DNA from: Neocallimastix lanati (nom. inval.)
Taxonomy: Eukaryota > Neocallimastigomycota > Neocallimastigomycetes > Neocallimastigales > Neocallimastigaceae
Direction of reading: 5' to 3'
Assembly (NCBI GenBank): GCA_016946835.1
Contig: JACVTC010000097.1
Location: 506,001-570,000, forward strand
DNA length: 64,000 bases
Below the pieces are notes generated by a model that did no database searches, was not told the DNA's origin, and worked only from the letters and a program-made list of their open reading frames with translations. The position numbers and the translations under genes were made by a program. How positions within the stretch are numbered: position 1 is the first letter of the stretch; each line of letters starts with the position of its first letter. Of the stretch, positions 28,139 through 42,237 are shown piece after piece.

Positions 28139-29788
28139 TTTTAATATATAATAAATAAAATATGAATCAAATTTTAAAGATAGGTATTATTATTTAAATT
28201 ATTGCTTTCTTTTTTCAATAATTAATTTTTTTTTTTTTTTTTTAATAAAAAAAATAAAAAAAAAAAACTTTCAAATATAGAAACAAAAAAAAGTTTTTTT
28301 TTTTTTTTAAAAAAAAAAAATAGTAATAAAATAATTAAGAAATAATAAAATTAAAGATAAAAAACAACTAAAGAGGTACTTTTTTTTTTAATAACGTTGT
28401 AATATAATATATTAATATAACAAATATTAATATAAAATATTTTGTCTATCTTTATTGTAAATATATATAAAAAAAAGATTATTAGTTTATATTGTTCACT
28501 TATATCATACAAATATTTGTGAAAACAGTTTTAAATGAATGTTAAAAATTTTAAATATAGAAATATATAATATCGAAAATTAATAAATTAATGAAATATA
28601 AAATAGTTTTTTAAATATAAAATTTTATTTAAAAGAATAAATATAATTTATGAAATTAAACATGAGTCTTTTATTAATAATAATTGTTTATGAAGTTAAA
28701 AATTTTTGGAATTTGGTTTGAATGAAGAATAATATTATTATTATTATCTATTCATGACATTTATTTTATATATATTTTAATATTTTAAAGTTTTTTTTTT
28801 TTTTTTTTTTTTTTAATAAAAGTTTAGTGTATGAGTATTTGGTTAATATTGAATAAATTTTTTATTTATTGATATTTTAAAGAATTTTCTCTTAAATGTT
28901 TTTTCTTATTTTTCCTTTTATATGTTTAAAGTTTGTGTATTAAGTTTAATAATTGAATAAAAAATATTACTTATAAAATATTGATAAATAAACTTATATT
29001 TTGCATATTGATAAATAATTTTTTTTTCTGTATTAATATTTTAAGTGGTGTATTATATGTATATATATATAATAATGATAGTATTATATTGAAAATATTC
29101 ATATATTATAAATAATATAAAAAATGAACATTTTATATTTTGTTAATTATGAATTTTTTAAATGAAGGATGAACATTATATAAATTCTATTTTATATTAA
29201 TTAAAATATATTTTTAATAATATATTATATAGTTAATAAATTTATCATTAACAGTAATAATAATTCATAATTAACAATAATATATATTAATAAATATATT
29301 AAAATTTTATTATTCGTTATTTTATGTTTTAAATTTTTTTTTTCTTTTGTTCATCATGATTATTTATTCAATTTTAGTTTATTATTTTATTGGTATTGAT
29401 ATTATAATTGCTTTTATAACTATTATATTAATACAATACTTTTATTATGCCTTGAATGGATATAAAAATTTTTTGTATGTTATAATTCCATATATTATAA
29501 TTATGTACTTTCTTATTTTTAATAAAAAAAAAATAAAAAATAGAAAATTTAATATAGAAAAATAAAAATAAAAAAAAAAAAAGAACTAAAAAAAAGAACG
29601 AAATTATACTATATAACAATTTTTTAAAAAATTAGCAAAATAAAATATATAATAAAACAAATTATAATAAGAAGATATATATTTTATTTATATTATATAT
29701 TACATTTTAAATAAATTATTTTTTTATAAAAAAAAAAGGATTTTTTTAATATTTATATACTTTAAATATATATAAGATATAAGATATA

Positions 29789-29819
<31 letters not shown>

Positions 29820-30193
29820 CCTTATTATATATGTGAATTAATGGTATTTCTTTTGTGCTTTTTTTTTTAAAAAAAAAAATAATAATAATAACAATAAAAG
29901 GATTTGATTTATTTTATAAAATAATAATTTAAATTTTATAATATTTTTAGTTTAATGAATTTCAATTCATCTATTTTTTTAGAAAAAAATAATTTATTTA
30001 TATTGCAAATATTAATTTTTTAAAAATAATTATTATAATAATTTAATAATACTTTAAATTGGTAACAAAAAAAAGAAAAAGAAAAAAAAAAAAGGATTTC
30101 CAATAATAATAAAAATAATAAAATATATTTTTGACATAAAAATAGCATAAAACTTTATTTTATTTGTTAATATAAATAATATAGTTAACATAT
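28139..30193. other. AT-rich gene desert, part 1
   Basis: Upstream of the RRM gene. Poly-A/T runs are frequent (28226-28243, 28795-28814, 29789-29814). Short hydrophobic open frames such as the one at 29347-29565 consist of Ile/Tyr/Phe only and reflect base composition. No gene supported. Confidence 0.5.
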
Positions 30194-30520
30194 ATTATTT
30201 ATTATTTATTATTTATTATTTATTATTTATTATTTATTATTTATTATTTATTATTTATTATTTATTATTTATTATTTATTATTTATTATTTATTATTTAT
30301 TATTTATTATTTATTATTTATTATTTATTATTTATTATTTATTATTTATTATTTATTATTTATTATTTATTATTTATTATTTATTATTTATTATTTATTA
30401 TTTATTATTTATTATTTATTATTTATTATTTATTATTTATTATTTATTATTTATTATTTATTATTTATTATTTATTATTTATTATTTATTATTTATTATT
30501 TATTATTTATTATTTATTAT
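30194..30520. repeat. (ATTATTT)n heptamer array
   Basis: About 46 uninterrupted copies of a 7-base unit. Because seven is not a multiple of three, all three plus frames read the same heptapeptide cycle without stops. Confidence 0.95.
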
Positions 30521-32947
30521 AATATATTAAATATTTTAAATAAATTGAAATGAATAATCCATCAAAATAAATGAAAATATATTTATGATAAAAATTTTTT
30601 TACTCTTTATTTATCATATACAATATTTTTATTTTATTTATTATATATTTATTCATTTATTTATTGTATTATTTACATATTTATATATCTATTCATTTAT
30701 TTATAAATATGATATTATCAATAATTCATACATAATATTTACCTATCTTTTTTATAATCTTTATTGTATTTATTTAATATATATTATTAGTTTTATTTAT
30801 TGAATGCTTAATAGAGTAATATTTAATATTAACAAAAATACAATAAAAAAAAATATGAAAATATTCAATTTTTAAGAAGATAAATATTTATATGAATAGT
30901 TAAATTATACTAATTATAACTACTAAATATTTATTATATTTATTATATTAAAAGTATGTGTGTATATAAATATATTTAAAGCTATAAATTATAAATTATA
31001 TATTATTATACACCTTCATTATTATTAGTGTAAAAATTATTTTTAATATTTTTCAGTTTTGTAATAATATTATCCTTTATGTTATTATTGGAATTAGAAT
31101 TATTGTTATTTAGGATTAGAATTTTCTATATTATTTCTTATAAATATGATATTAGAATATATAGTTGAAGAGAATATGATTGTTTTTATAGAGTTATAAA
31201 TTGTCAAAACTTTTGAAAAGTTTTCCCCTTAATTTTGAATTAGAATTATTAGGTATATTATAACAGTGAATATATATTATTTCAAAACTTTGTTTATAAG
31301 AATTATTTGGTGTTATATTTTGATATAAAATAAATATATGTAGTAACATACTTTTATATTTATTAAATTTATATCTTTTTTGATAATAATTATTTTATTT
31401 CATTTTATGTATTATTATATATTACTTATTTCTTATAAATCGATTAAATTATTTACATAGAAATGGAAGACTCTTGTAAATTTTAGGAATTAGTATTATT
31501 ATTTTAATTGTAATACGAATATTATAGTTTTATTAATAAATTTTACTAAACTACAATTATTTAAAACCCGCTGCTTATAAATTATTGCACATAAAAGTCC
31601 CGCATATCAATTTCATAATCATGTGATTTTAAATCAAAACCTTGATTATGAGAGTTATTTGGTATCATATTATATTTTATGATCATAGATACATTTTTAT
31701 TATGTTGATAATGTTCAGATCAATTAGTATAGTATATAAATATTATTATTAATAAATTTAAATATCATAATTTTATTTTACTTTTCTTAAAAAAAAAAAA
31801 AAAAACCTTTGCATAGAACAAGATAAAAATTGCATATATTAAATAGGATAGATATTTAAAATAAGGCTTTTTCACTTTCATAAAAATTATAGTATATTTG
31901 ATTCATAAATATTTACATATAAAAAAAAGTCATAATTTTTTTATTTTTTAAATTATTATAAAAAATCAATAATTAATATTACTGTAAATTATACAAATTA
32001 TATTAAGCTTTTCACTGTTAACATTAATATAATTAAAAATAAAAAAAAAAAAAATTTTTTTTAACAATGTTATATATTTAATAAATCACAATAAAAAAAA
32101 TTAAATCAGATTTTATTATATTTTAATTAATGATAATTATTTCTATCAATGGATAATACATTTTCATTGATTATTATTAAATCAAATAAATTTTAAATGC
32201 ATAAAATCAAAAATTAAATATATATTATATATCAATTCATACATAAATATATGTATTTCTAAAAACAATTTATCAACTATATAATTTTTAATAACTATGA
32301 TAAAAAGATTTTTTTTTTTTTGTTTTGTTTTGTTTTTGTTTTTATTTACTATTTAAACCATGATAATTGTTTTATTATAATTATATTTATTCATTTATTA
32401 TTTTTATTTTTATTTTATTTTTATTTTTATTATTATTATTATTAATCTTTAATAAATTTAAATTTATATTTCTCTATAACTAAAAACGAATTACGAATTA
32501 TTTTATTTTTTTTTTTTAAACTTTTTAAAAATACTTATATTTATTTAATCTAATTATTATTGCTATTGTTTATATTTTTCAATTATTAGTATATTTTTAA
32601 TATAAGAATTCTATATTTCTTTTATATAAAAGTATACTACCAATTTAATACTAATAAATTACTAATTATTAATTAAATATATATATATTATTAACAATAT
32701 TATCATTCTATAAATTTATTAATTATAATTATATATATATTTCTATAAATATTTTTCTTTTTTTCTTTATTTTTTTTTTTTTTTAAATATGAAAAAAATA
32801 AGAAAAAAGAAATTTTTAAAAGATAAAAAGAAAAAAAATAAACATATATATTTATATATATATAAAAAAAAAAAAAGAAGTTAAAATAAAAATTGGAAAT
32901 CATGATAAATAAATAAAAATGACTTAACATTTTTATTTATCATTCCT

Positions 32948-32982
<35 letters not shown>

Positions 32983-33274
32983 ATTTATACCATAATCATT
33001 ATAAATCTTAATTTTTTCTATTAATCTTTTGATATTATTATTAAGTTTAATTTATAAATATATTTAATGAATTTATAATTATATTAATATATTAATATCA
33101 ATATTAAAAGAATTAATATTATTTTGGATAAAAATTAATAATTATAGTGATTATATATTTTATAACCTTGTTTATCTTTTAAAATAACGAAGGTTTTTAA
33201 ATATTGTTCATATCTATTTATATATATATTTAAATAATAATTATATTGAAATTTAATATACAAAAATAATACGT

Positions 33275-33307
<33 letters not shown>

Positions 33308-33863
33308 GATTTATTATATAAATTCATCTATATATTAAATATAATAATTATTATTAGTAGTATCATTATTTTTCTATAAAATAAATTTTGTACTATTAAA
33401 TTATATAAATTTATCATACTGCACTCCCTTTATATCATACTTTTGATTATGATTTTCTGTTTTTTTTTTTTTTTTTTTTTATTTATTACTTTTAATTTTC
33501 TGATTAAAATTAATTTTTATTTTAATTATATTTACTATATTAAATGAATTTGTATTTCTATATATTAAATAAAAAAGTATAATGGATTGGCACATCATAA
33601 AATTAAAATCTTACTGTTTCTTCTTTACTAAAATTTTTTAAGCTAATTTTGAAATCTCCAATTCTTTAATAATCATTATATATAGATATTCATTTTGTGA
33701 ATATTATCTTCTTATTTATTATTAACTTTTTTCGTTTTTTGTTTTTTGTTTGTTTATGAAATAAATATGTAGTTTTAATATATAATAATGAATAATAAAT
33801 AATTTATGATTTTATTATAATTAAAAAAAAATTGTATATCTATGTTGATATATATAAATATAT

Positions 33864-33894
<31 letters not shown>

Positions 33895-34001
33895 AAAAAA
33901 CTATTTTTTACTTAATAAAATATTTTATTTTTCTCTTTTTTTTTTTATTTTATTTTTTTTTTTTTATTATTATTTTATTTGTTACTTATTTATTAAATAA
34001 A
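30521..34001. other. AT-rich gene desert, part 2, with a possible relic
   Basis: Mostly A/T homopolymers (for example 32949-32978 and 33278-33306). Between about 31080 and 31720 the composition is milder. On the minus strand short frames read MIPNNSHNQGFDLKSHDYEI, then IDMRDFYVQ before a stop, and elsewhere NIPNNSNSKLRGKLFKSF. The recurring PNNS words hint at a degraded Asn-rich repeat gene. No complete gene is supported. Confidence 0.4.
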
Positions 34002-35896
34002 TTATTGAGGAGGTCTTGGTCCCATTGGGGGACGAGGCATTCTTTGTGAAATACCATTTACATTTGGACTAACTGGTCTTGGACTTCTTGATGGTGGAAT
34101 TCTCGGTGAGACACCACCAGGTCCAGTTTGTATTTGTGGATGAGACATTTGTCTTGGTGGAATTTGACCACTTGGAGAACGTTGTGGTGGAGGTGGATTA
34201 TAAGTTTGACTTCTAGGTAGTACAACTGGAGCACCACCATTTGTATGGGGAGCTGGAGTAGTCATTGTATGTTTTAATTCACCACCAGGAGGTATATTTT
34301 GTGGTTCCTCTCTCATTGGTTGTGGTGGAAATGGTCTAGCTTGCATTGCACTTCCTTGACGCTGTGGAACTGGAGATGGGAAAGGACGAACATTTGGACT
34401 GGCACCTCTTGGTGGAACATTTATTGGTGAAGGTATTGGTCCACCTTGTCTTGGTGGAATTTGTACTCCCGGAGCTGGTCTTATTGGAATTGGTGCAGTT
34501 GCAGATCTTTGTAAGGGTGGTGGTCTTGCTGGACCACCCATTGGTGAACCTTGTGGAGGTCTTGGGCCACCCATTGGATCACCCATTGGAGCACCCATTG
34601 GAGCTGGATAATTTTGTTCCTATTTATTTCAACAAATATATATATATTAATTTTTCATATTTTAATTTCAGTTTTTAAATTTTTCAAAATAAAAATGCTT
34701 TTAATCGTACCCTTGGTGTTGGTTTATATTGAAGCTTTAAAAATACATCTCTAAATATAATATTATATACATAATAAATAAAAAGTAAAGTAAAAATCAA
34801 TAAATATTATCATCTTTATTCTACTATAAGTTATAAATTATATAATATTCAATATTTACCCCTTATGACGATCTTTTATTATTAAGAAAAAAGAACATGT
34901 AATTATATATATTATTATTTATTATTATAACGTTATAAAATTTATAAAATTTATTATTAAGAAAAAAGAACAGGTAATTATATATAATTATTTATTATTA
35001 ATGTTATAAAATTTATAAATATCACAATTTATATTAATTATATATAATAAATTTTATAAAAACATACTTTTATGTGGATGAATAACTGGAACCCACATTT
35101 CAGCATAGCCTATATTTCATTATTATTATTATTATTTGTTATTGCAGTGGAAGTAATAGCATTAATATTATCATTGTAATTATTATTATCACTATTTATT
35201 TTAATATTATTATTATATATATATATAATACCTTTTTGGAAAATTGGTTTTAAATCAACCTTTATATCTCCGATAAATTCATCTTCAGAAATTTCTTTTC
35301 CCATAACTTTTCCATTTAAAACATCTCTTCCTTTAATGATTTCAAATTCAATTAAATCATTCCATTCTGATATATCATTTTTATCAATAAAATTTTATAT
35401 GTTATAAAATATCAAACAAATATACATATATATTTACTTATTTATTTATTTATTTTTATAATATATATATATTGATTATTATTCAAAACAATTTTCTTAC
35501 TTGGATTCTTTCCTTTTCCTTTACTAACTTTAGTTTTTTTCTTCATATGGTCGATTTGAAAAGTAATATATGGATTAACTGTTTAATATATTAATAATTA
35601 ATTTATTAATTTTTTTTTTTAAAAAAAAAATATGAAAATAAAAATATCATGTTTCAATTATTAATAATTTGAAATTCAACAATTACCGGAAAACATAGAT
35701 CTTCCTTTTATTTCCTTTCCTCCAACCGCTATTTATAATTATTTTATTATAAAGAAAAATATTTTAATATAATTCATTACATAAATCATAGAATAATAAT
35801 TACTTTTCAATAAAAAAAATTTTTTTTAATCAAATGAAAAAAAGAAAATAACTAACCAAGAACGGATAACATTCCAAGGGTTGTTCTATATTCCAT
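34002..35896 (-). CDS. C2-domain protein with proline-rich tail
   Basis: About eight small exons join in frame from ATG at 35894-35896 to the stop at 34002-34004. The first ~140 residues form one C2 domain: MEYRTTLGMLSVLAVGG (first strand), NPYITFQID, then the hallmark NPKWNDLIEFEI, an acidic loop (EISEDEFIGDIKVDL) and YAEMWVPVIHPHK. Such domains bind membranes or proteins, often with Ca2+. The final exon (34002-34620) is a ~200-residue Pro/Gly/Arg tail with repeated PPRQ, GGP and SP motifs, suited to SH3 binding. An N-terminal C2 plus Pro-rich tail is the layout of fungal Inn1/Fic1 cytokinesis proteins, so a role at the membrane or division site is a reasonable guess. The exon is noticeably GC-richer than its surroundings because of Pro and Gly codons. 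Confidence 0.75.
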
Positions 35897-37036
35897 TTTG
35901 GTTTATATCTAAATAAAATTTTAATATTCTTTTTTTAATTTTCTTTTTTTCTACTTTTTTTTATAATATTTTTTATAAAGAAATCTGAAATATGTAATAT
36001 ATTTTTTTTAAATAAAATAAACAATAACAAAACAAGGTAATATAATAATAATAATAATAAAAAAAAAAGATATTAATATTATTAATATTATACTTCATTT
36101 TTTAATGTTTAATAAGTCTCCGTAATATATATTTATTTTAATATTAAAGAAAATAATAAAGAAATAAATATTGATATTTTATATTTACTTTTGTTCTATT
36201 TAATAATAATAATAATTGTTAAAATTTATGTTTTGTCAAATTATTATTATTAATATTATCGTTTTATTATAAATTTATGGTGTATAAAATTAAAACTAAT
36301 TCTATGAGTTTTAATAAATATTTTATTTATGTTTAAAAAAAAAAATCTTGTATTTTTTTTTTTTTTTTTTATGTTTTATTTTATTGTATTTTTGTATTAT
36401 AGGTTATTTTTTGTTTCGAAAAAATATAAAAAAAGTATGGATATATGTATATAATAAAATATATTTGAATATTATATATAACATATATTATTTTATAGAT
36501 TATATTATAAATATATACAATTATATAGCTTTATTATTACAAATTATAATTATTATAATTATTATTATTAGTAGTAGTAGTAGTAGTAGTAATATATTAA
36601 ATATATTAAATAATAATAATTTCTAGTTTTTTATTCATTAATCTTAATAATATTAGTATAAATTTATTATATTCATTAATTATATATAATTTTTATATTT
36701 ATTATTATTTTTTAATTTACTTGTATATATTATTATTATTTTTTATTTTACTTTTATATTAGATTATACTTAACATTAGTTTTTATATATACTTCTATTA
36801 TATTAATTATAAATTAATTAAATATATTTTTAATTATTATCATATTAAAAAAAATTATTAATCAATTATTGATATATTTAATATATTAATAGATTTAATA
36901 ATAATAATTTAGTTAACTGTAATATTATATGTTATATATAAACTATAATGATGTTTAAAGATATTTATGTATTTTATAATAAGTTTTATTATTATTACTA
37001 TTATATTATTATAATTATTATTATTATTATTATTAC

Positions 37037-37073
<37 letters not shown>

Positions 37074-37100
37074 TTGTGTAGTCATTTTTTCAAAGGTAAT
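35897..37100. other. AT-rich region upstream of the C2 gene
   Basis: Contains (ATT)n/(AGT)n microsatellite at about 36555-36592 and 37015-37073. No gene seen. Confidence 0.5.
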
Positions 37101-37109
37101 TATATTAAA

Positions 37110-37221
37110 AAAACGAATATTATTAAAAATAACTACCCTAAATTGATGCAAGTATTGAACCTTTATTTAATAAAGGTTTCACAGTCTATTGAAGAGTAAG
37201 GAGGAACCTCAACAATATAGG
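37110..37221 (-). pseudogene. Short coding relic (last-exon-like)
   Basis: On the minus strand, after a plausible acceptor (AATAGATAGATAG), the frame reads SYIVEVPPYSSIDCETFIK, a stop, then RFNTCINLG. This is protein-like and less AT-rich than its flanks. The VPPYSS word followed by a helix and a Cys resembles the end of a HECT-type ubiquitin-ligase domain, but only loosely. The same DNA has an inverted repeat AACCTTTA/TAAAGGTT near 37159-37179. No upstream exons found. Confidence 0.25.
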
Positions 37222-38264
37222 ACCTATCTATCTATTTATTAAAGTTTATATTATATAAAAAATGTTAATATACATAATGATTAACGTTACTCATTCAAAC
37301 ATACTAATTTAATTAATGAAATTATAAAATCTGTTCTAAATGAATTTACGTAGAGTAATCTTTTTATTTAAAATTTTAATTTTGGTTATTTTTTTTTTCT
37401 TAAATTATTATAAAAAAAAAAAAGTATAGTTATATTAATCATAAAAATGAAATTGGTTTAATGATTGATTAATTGTTAAAAAACTAATATATTATTTGTT
37501 GTTAAAATTATAATTAAATTATAAATAAACTTAATTTAATATTTAAAATTTAAGATGATGAAATTATCAAATTATTTTTATAAATTATCTTGAATCAGTA
37601 TATTAAAATAAAATAACATTTTAAAAATTTAAATATGATTGCAAAAAAAAAAATATATAATAAAGAAAAAGTTTGAAATATATTCTAAATTTTTTCTTGC
37701 TTTATTAGGTTTTTATTTTTTTTTATTTTTTTTTTTTTGTTTCATTTTGTTTTTGCTTTTTGTCGTTTTTTCTTTTTGAAAAACATTTATGAAAACATTA
37801 TAATTTTTTATATGAAAATATTTTTAATTATTCATATATAATATATTAATTATTGAAGGTTTTATTGATAATAATATTATTATTCTTTTAATCATTAAAT
37901 AAATAATCAATTATTTTACTTTACATATGTGATATATATATAACATAATTGATAATATATAAAATATAGTATTATAATAAAATATATATATATAAAATTA
38001 ATGAAAATGATAATAATATCATTATTAAATAAATAAAAAAAATAACTCATATTTATAATTTATACAGACTTAATTTTTTGATATAAATTAATAAATTATT
38101 TTTATTTTTTATTTAATCATTTTATAGTTAAATAAATGAATTTCCTTTTATATTATCTTATTATTATCAATATAGTTTATTATAATATAAAGTTTCTTAT
38201 ATAACACATTGCACAGATATATATGTAAACAAAACCTTTGAGAATTAATATATAAAATTATTAT
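37222..38264. other. AT-rich intergenic region
   Basis: No gene or structured element seen beyond short poly-A/T tracts. Confidence 0.45.
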
Positions 38265-38513
38265 TATTTATTTATTATTTATTATTTATTAATATTTATT
38301 ATATTTGTTATATTTGTTATTATTTATTATTTATTATTTATTATTTATTATTTATTATTTATTATTTATTAATATTTATTATATTTGTTATATTTGTTAT
38401 TATTTATTATTTATTATTTATTATTTATTATTTATTATTTATTATTTATTATTTATTATTTATTATTATTTATTATTTATAATTTATTATTTATTATTTA
38501 TTATTTACTATTA
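38265..38513. repeat. Composite heptamer array with a duplicated block
   Basis: (ATTATTT)n copies interrupted twice by the same variant block containing ATATTTGTTATATTTGTT, so a stretch of roughly 80-90 bases has itself been tandemly duplicated. Confidence 0.85.
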
Positions 38514-39216
38514 TAAATACTAATTATATGTAATATATTAATTATATATAATTAAAGCTGTTTCACAGATTATTAAAAGTTATAATAATAATTTCATATA
38601 ATTTCATAGATGATGAATTTAATATTAAGAATATTAAATTTAATATAAATATTAAAAGTTTTTATTTTATAATATTAACTGATTTAATATTTTAAATTAT
38701 GAAATATATTTTGTGTATTTATATATATATTTATTAATATTAAAAAATATTTAATTATAAGTATGTCATGAAATTCATACTAATTATATATTAGTTGCAC
38801 AAATGAACACAGAATAAATAAATTTCTACTTTTATTTATTTTTCATGTATCTTAATTATCATAAAAACAATTACTTCATTATTTGAATAACTTCTACTAC
38901 CGTTTAAATATTAATTTATTTCAAATTTTTAAATAATTTTTTATTATTTTATTATTCTTTTTTAAATATATTATTAATTGAATAATAATAAAATAAATAC
39001 TTTTAATATATTTTAATGTAAAAATAAAAAATAATAAATAATAAATAATAAATAATAAATAATAAATAATATTAATTTAACAATAAAAAAATAAAAAATA
39101 AAAATAAAATCGGTTTAAATGTATAAATAAAATGGTGTATATATTTTCAATAATTATATTAATGCTAAATAATTTTTAAAGATATTTTAATTTAGTTAAA
39201 TTGAATATACTATCAT

Positions 39217-39250
<34 letters not shown>

Positions 39251-39501
39251 TATTATTATTATTATTCTTATAACATTATCCAAATTTAAAATCCATATTA
39301 TACTATTATTAGAGCCCAATATATTAAAAAAAATGTTTTTGTTGTAGTATTATCATCTAAAATTTAAACATCGTAATATAAATTGATACAATTAGAAGAA
39401 ATACAACAAAATAAAAATATTTGGATAAGAAATAACCTTAAAATCAAATAATAATTTTAATTATAAAATCAAATAATAATTTTTTTTATGTTGCTATTAT
39501 T

Positions 39502-39550
<49 letters not shown>

Positions 39551-39759
39551 AAATTTAATTAATTTGTTTATTTTATAAATTTAATAAATTTAATAAATTT
39601 AAAGTTTCAATTGACTGCCAAAGAAAAAAATTCAAAACTTTAAAATTTATAAATCAAAAAAAAAAAAAAAAAAAATATTTAAGACTGTTCTTTAAAATTA
39701 TGAATATAAAAATATTTTTTTAACAATTAATTAATTTAAAAATCTATTATGAATCAATA

Positions 39760-39790
<31 letters not shown>

Positions 39791-39905
39791 TACTTATTTT
39801 TTATTTTCTGTTAAAAAAAGAAAAATATATATATATAAATATAAATTCATTTGTTAACATTTAAACATTTATAAATATTGTAGATGAAATACTTATTAAT
39901 ATAAA
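38514..39905. other. AT-rich region upstream of CFAP251
   Basis: Poly-T at 39222-39248, poly-A at 39509-39548, and a short AAATAAT heptamer run (opposite orientation) at about 39030-39070. No gene or clear promoter element. Confidence 0.5.
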
Positions 39906-40460
39906 ATGGATGACAACTCCTATGTTCTTGTATAGATAGATATATTTTATTTTTTATTTAAAAGCAGAAAAATAAAATAAATAATAACAAATAGAAAAAA
40001 CAATATATATAATTATATATGAACATAAATATATGATTAATTATTTCAAAATATATAAATATATTATTATTTATAATTAATTTTTAGAATTATAAATGGG
40101 CATTTGGTCTTAATCACAGAATTAAGAGTGGTATACAATATTTAACAAGTTCAAATAGAGATGTAAATGAACAAGAAAACCTAATACATATAATTATTCA
40201 TATGTTCAAAATTATTAAATATTAATATAAATGTAAATTATTTTGAAAAAATTATAATTTTTTTCAATTATAGCAAATACTATATGCTTCTGCACACACT
40301 GGTGTTATTTATGATTATGAAAGTAAAAGACAATATCTATTAAGAGGACATGTATGAAAAAACAATAAAAAAAATATTTATATATAATTAATTTCAATGA
40401 TATATCAAATTAATTTAGATAATAAAAATTATTAATTATTGTTGTTTTTGTTATTCTGAG

Positions 40461-40513
<53 letters not shown>

Positions 40514-41998
40514 TATTATTATTATCCCAATATAATTAATATTTGATATTTATTTATTTATTTTTTATTCTTTTTTTTTTTTTTGTTCAAAAAAAAAAAA
40601 AAAAAAGTGTAATACTATTACGAGTTTATGTAAAAGTCGTGATGATCATTGGGTAGCAACAGCTGATTCAGGTCCAGATTCCTTAATTATAGTATGGGAT
40701 ACTCAACCATCCCTAACACTTAAACAAGAACAAGAATATCAACAACAAATGTTAAGAAATCAAAAAAATACCCTTAATAATAGTCAAGAAAAAGAAACTA
40801 ATAATGATGCCATCAGTAGAGAATCAAGTACAGATACAATTGATTTTGAAACATTAAGAAATAAAAATAAAAATGAAAGTCTTTTAGATATTCCTGGAAA
40901 TGAAGAAAATAATGATAATGATGAAGAGGAGGAGGATGAGGAGGAGGATGATATTGAAGAAGAAATTAATAAAATTACAAAAGATAATGATAAAAATGAC
41001 AATGAAACACGTAAAACAGAGGATAGAGAGAATGATAATTCAAAGCAAAGTGTTGAAGAAGAAACAATAAATGATAAAAGTTTAAATACTTCTAGTACTG
41101 AAACAACTGTCACTGAAAATGATAAAAATAAACCATCTACAGAAGATACTAATAAAACTGAATCAGAAGATGAAAAGAATACCAATATCAAAGAAGAAGG
41201 TAATGTTTCAACTGATATAGTGGAACCAATTAATAATGATGAAAAAAAAACTGATTCAAATCCAACAGAAGATAAGGTAGAATTAATAGATGAGGTTGAT
41301 AGTATATTTGATAGTAAAAAATCATTAGCAAATGATTTTATCAAAAGAAAAGGAAGTAAATTTCATAATGGCTATAATGATGAGACAGATGATATCGATT
41401 TTCTTCCTATTAAAACTATTATTAATCCTCATCATAATTGCGGTGTAGTTGCTATGAAAATGTCAAATGATTCAAAATATTTAGTTACCCTTGGTGCTGG
41501 TAAAAATTATACATTTTTTTTTTATTTTATAATATATTACGATATAAATTAATAAAAAATATATAATTTTTGTATTTAAAATAAATCATTTATATTCATA
41601 TGCGACTTTATATTATATATAATATGATTATTAATAATTAAATATATATAAGATTCCCCACAAACATTATGTATTTGGAATTGGACAACTGAAGATAAAG
41701 AACCACTCTTTGAATTTGAATTATCCGGTGAAAAACAAGTAAATAAAGGAATATAATATATAATATTTCATTTTTTAATATTAAATATAATAAATATTTA
41801 AATATTGATATATTATTATTATTATTTATACTCTAATACTATTTATAAAAAAGAATTTTGTCGATTTTAATTCTTCAAATCCATTTGAAATAGTTACAAA
41901 TGGAATAACAACAATCTACTTTTACACTTGGGACTTAGAAGATGGCATTAAACAATATACTCCAACAATGAATTTAAAGTAATAATTTAATTTAAGAA

Positions 41999-42029
<31 letters not shown>

Positions 42030-42154
42030 TAGATAGATATTAACATATAAACATATATAGAGAGAGAGATATAAATATATTTATATATATATGTATTGAT
42101 TAAAATTTATAATAATATATTACAAATTAATATTAATTCAAAAATCTATATTTA

Positions 42155-42237
<83 letters not shown>

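Noticed and set aside
29347-29565. 72-codon hydrophobic frame
   Set aside because: No ATG at its start, only Ile/Tyr/Phe/Lys composition, and no conserved pattern; expected by chance at this base composition.
40784-41344. Minus-strand Ser-rich open frame
   Set aside because: Antisense of the acidic insert in CFAP251 exon 4; GAA/GAT codons read backwards as TTC/ATC.
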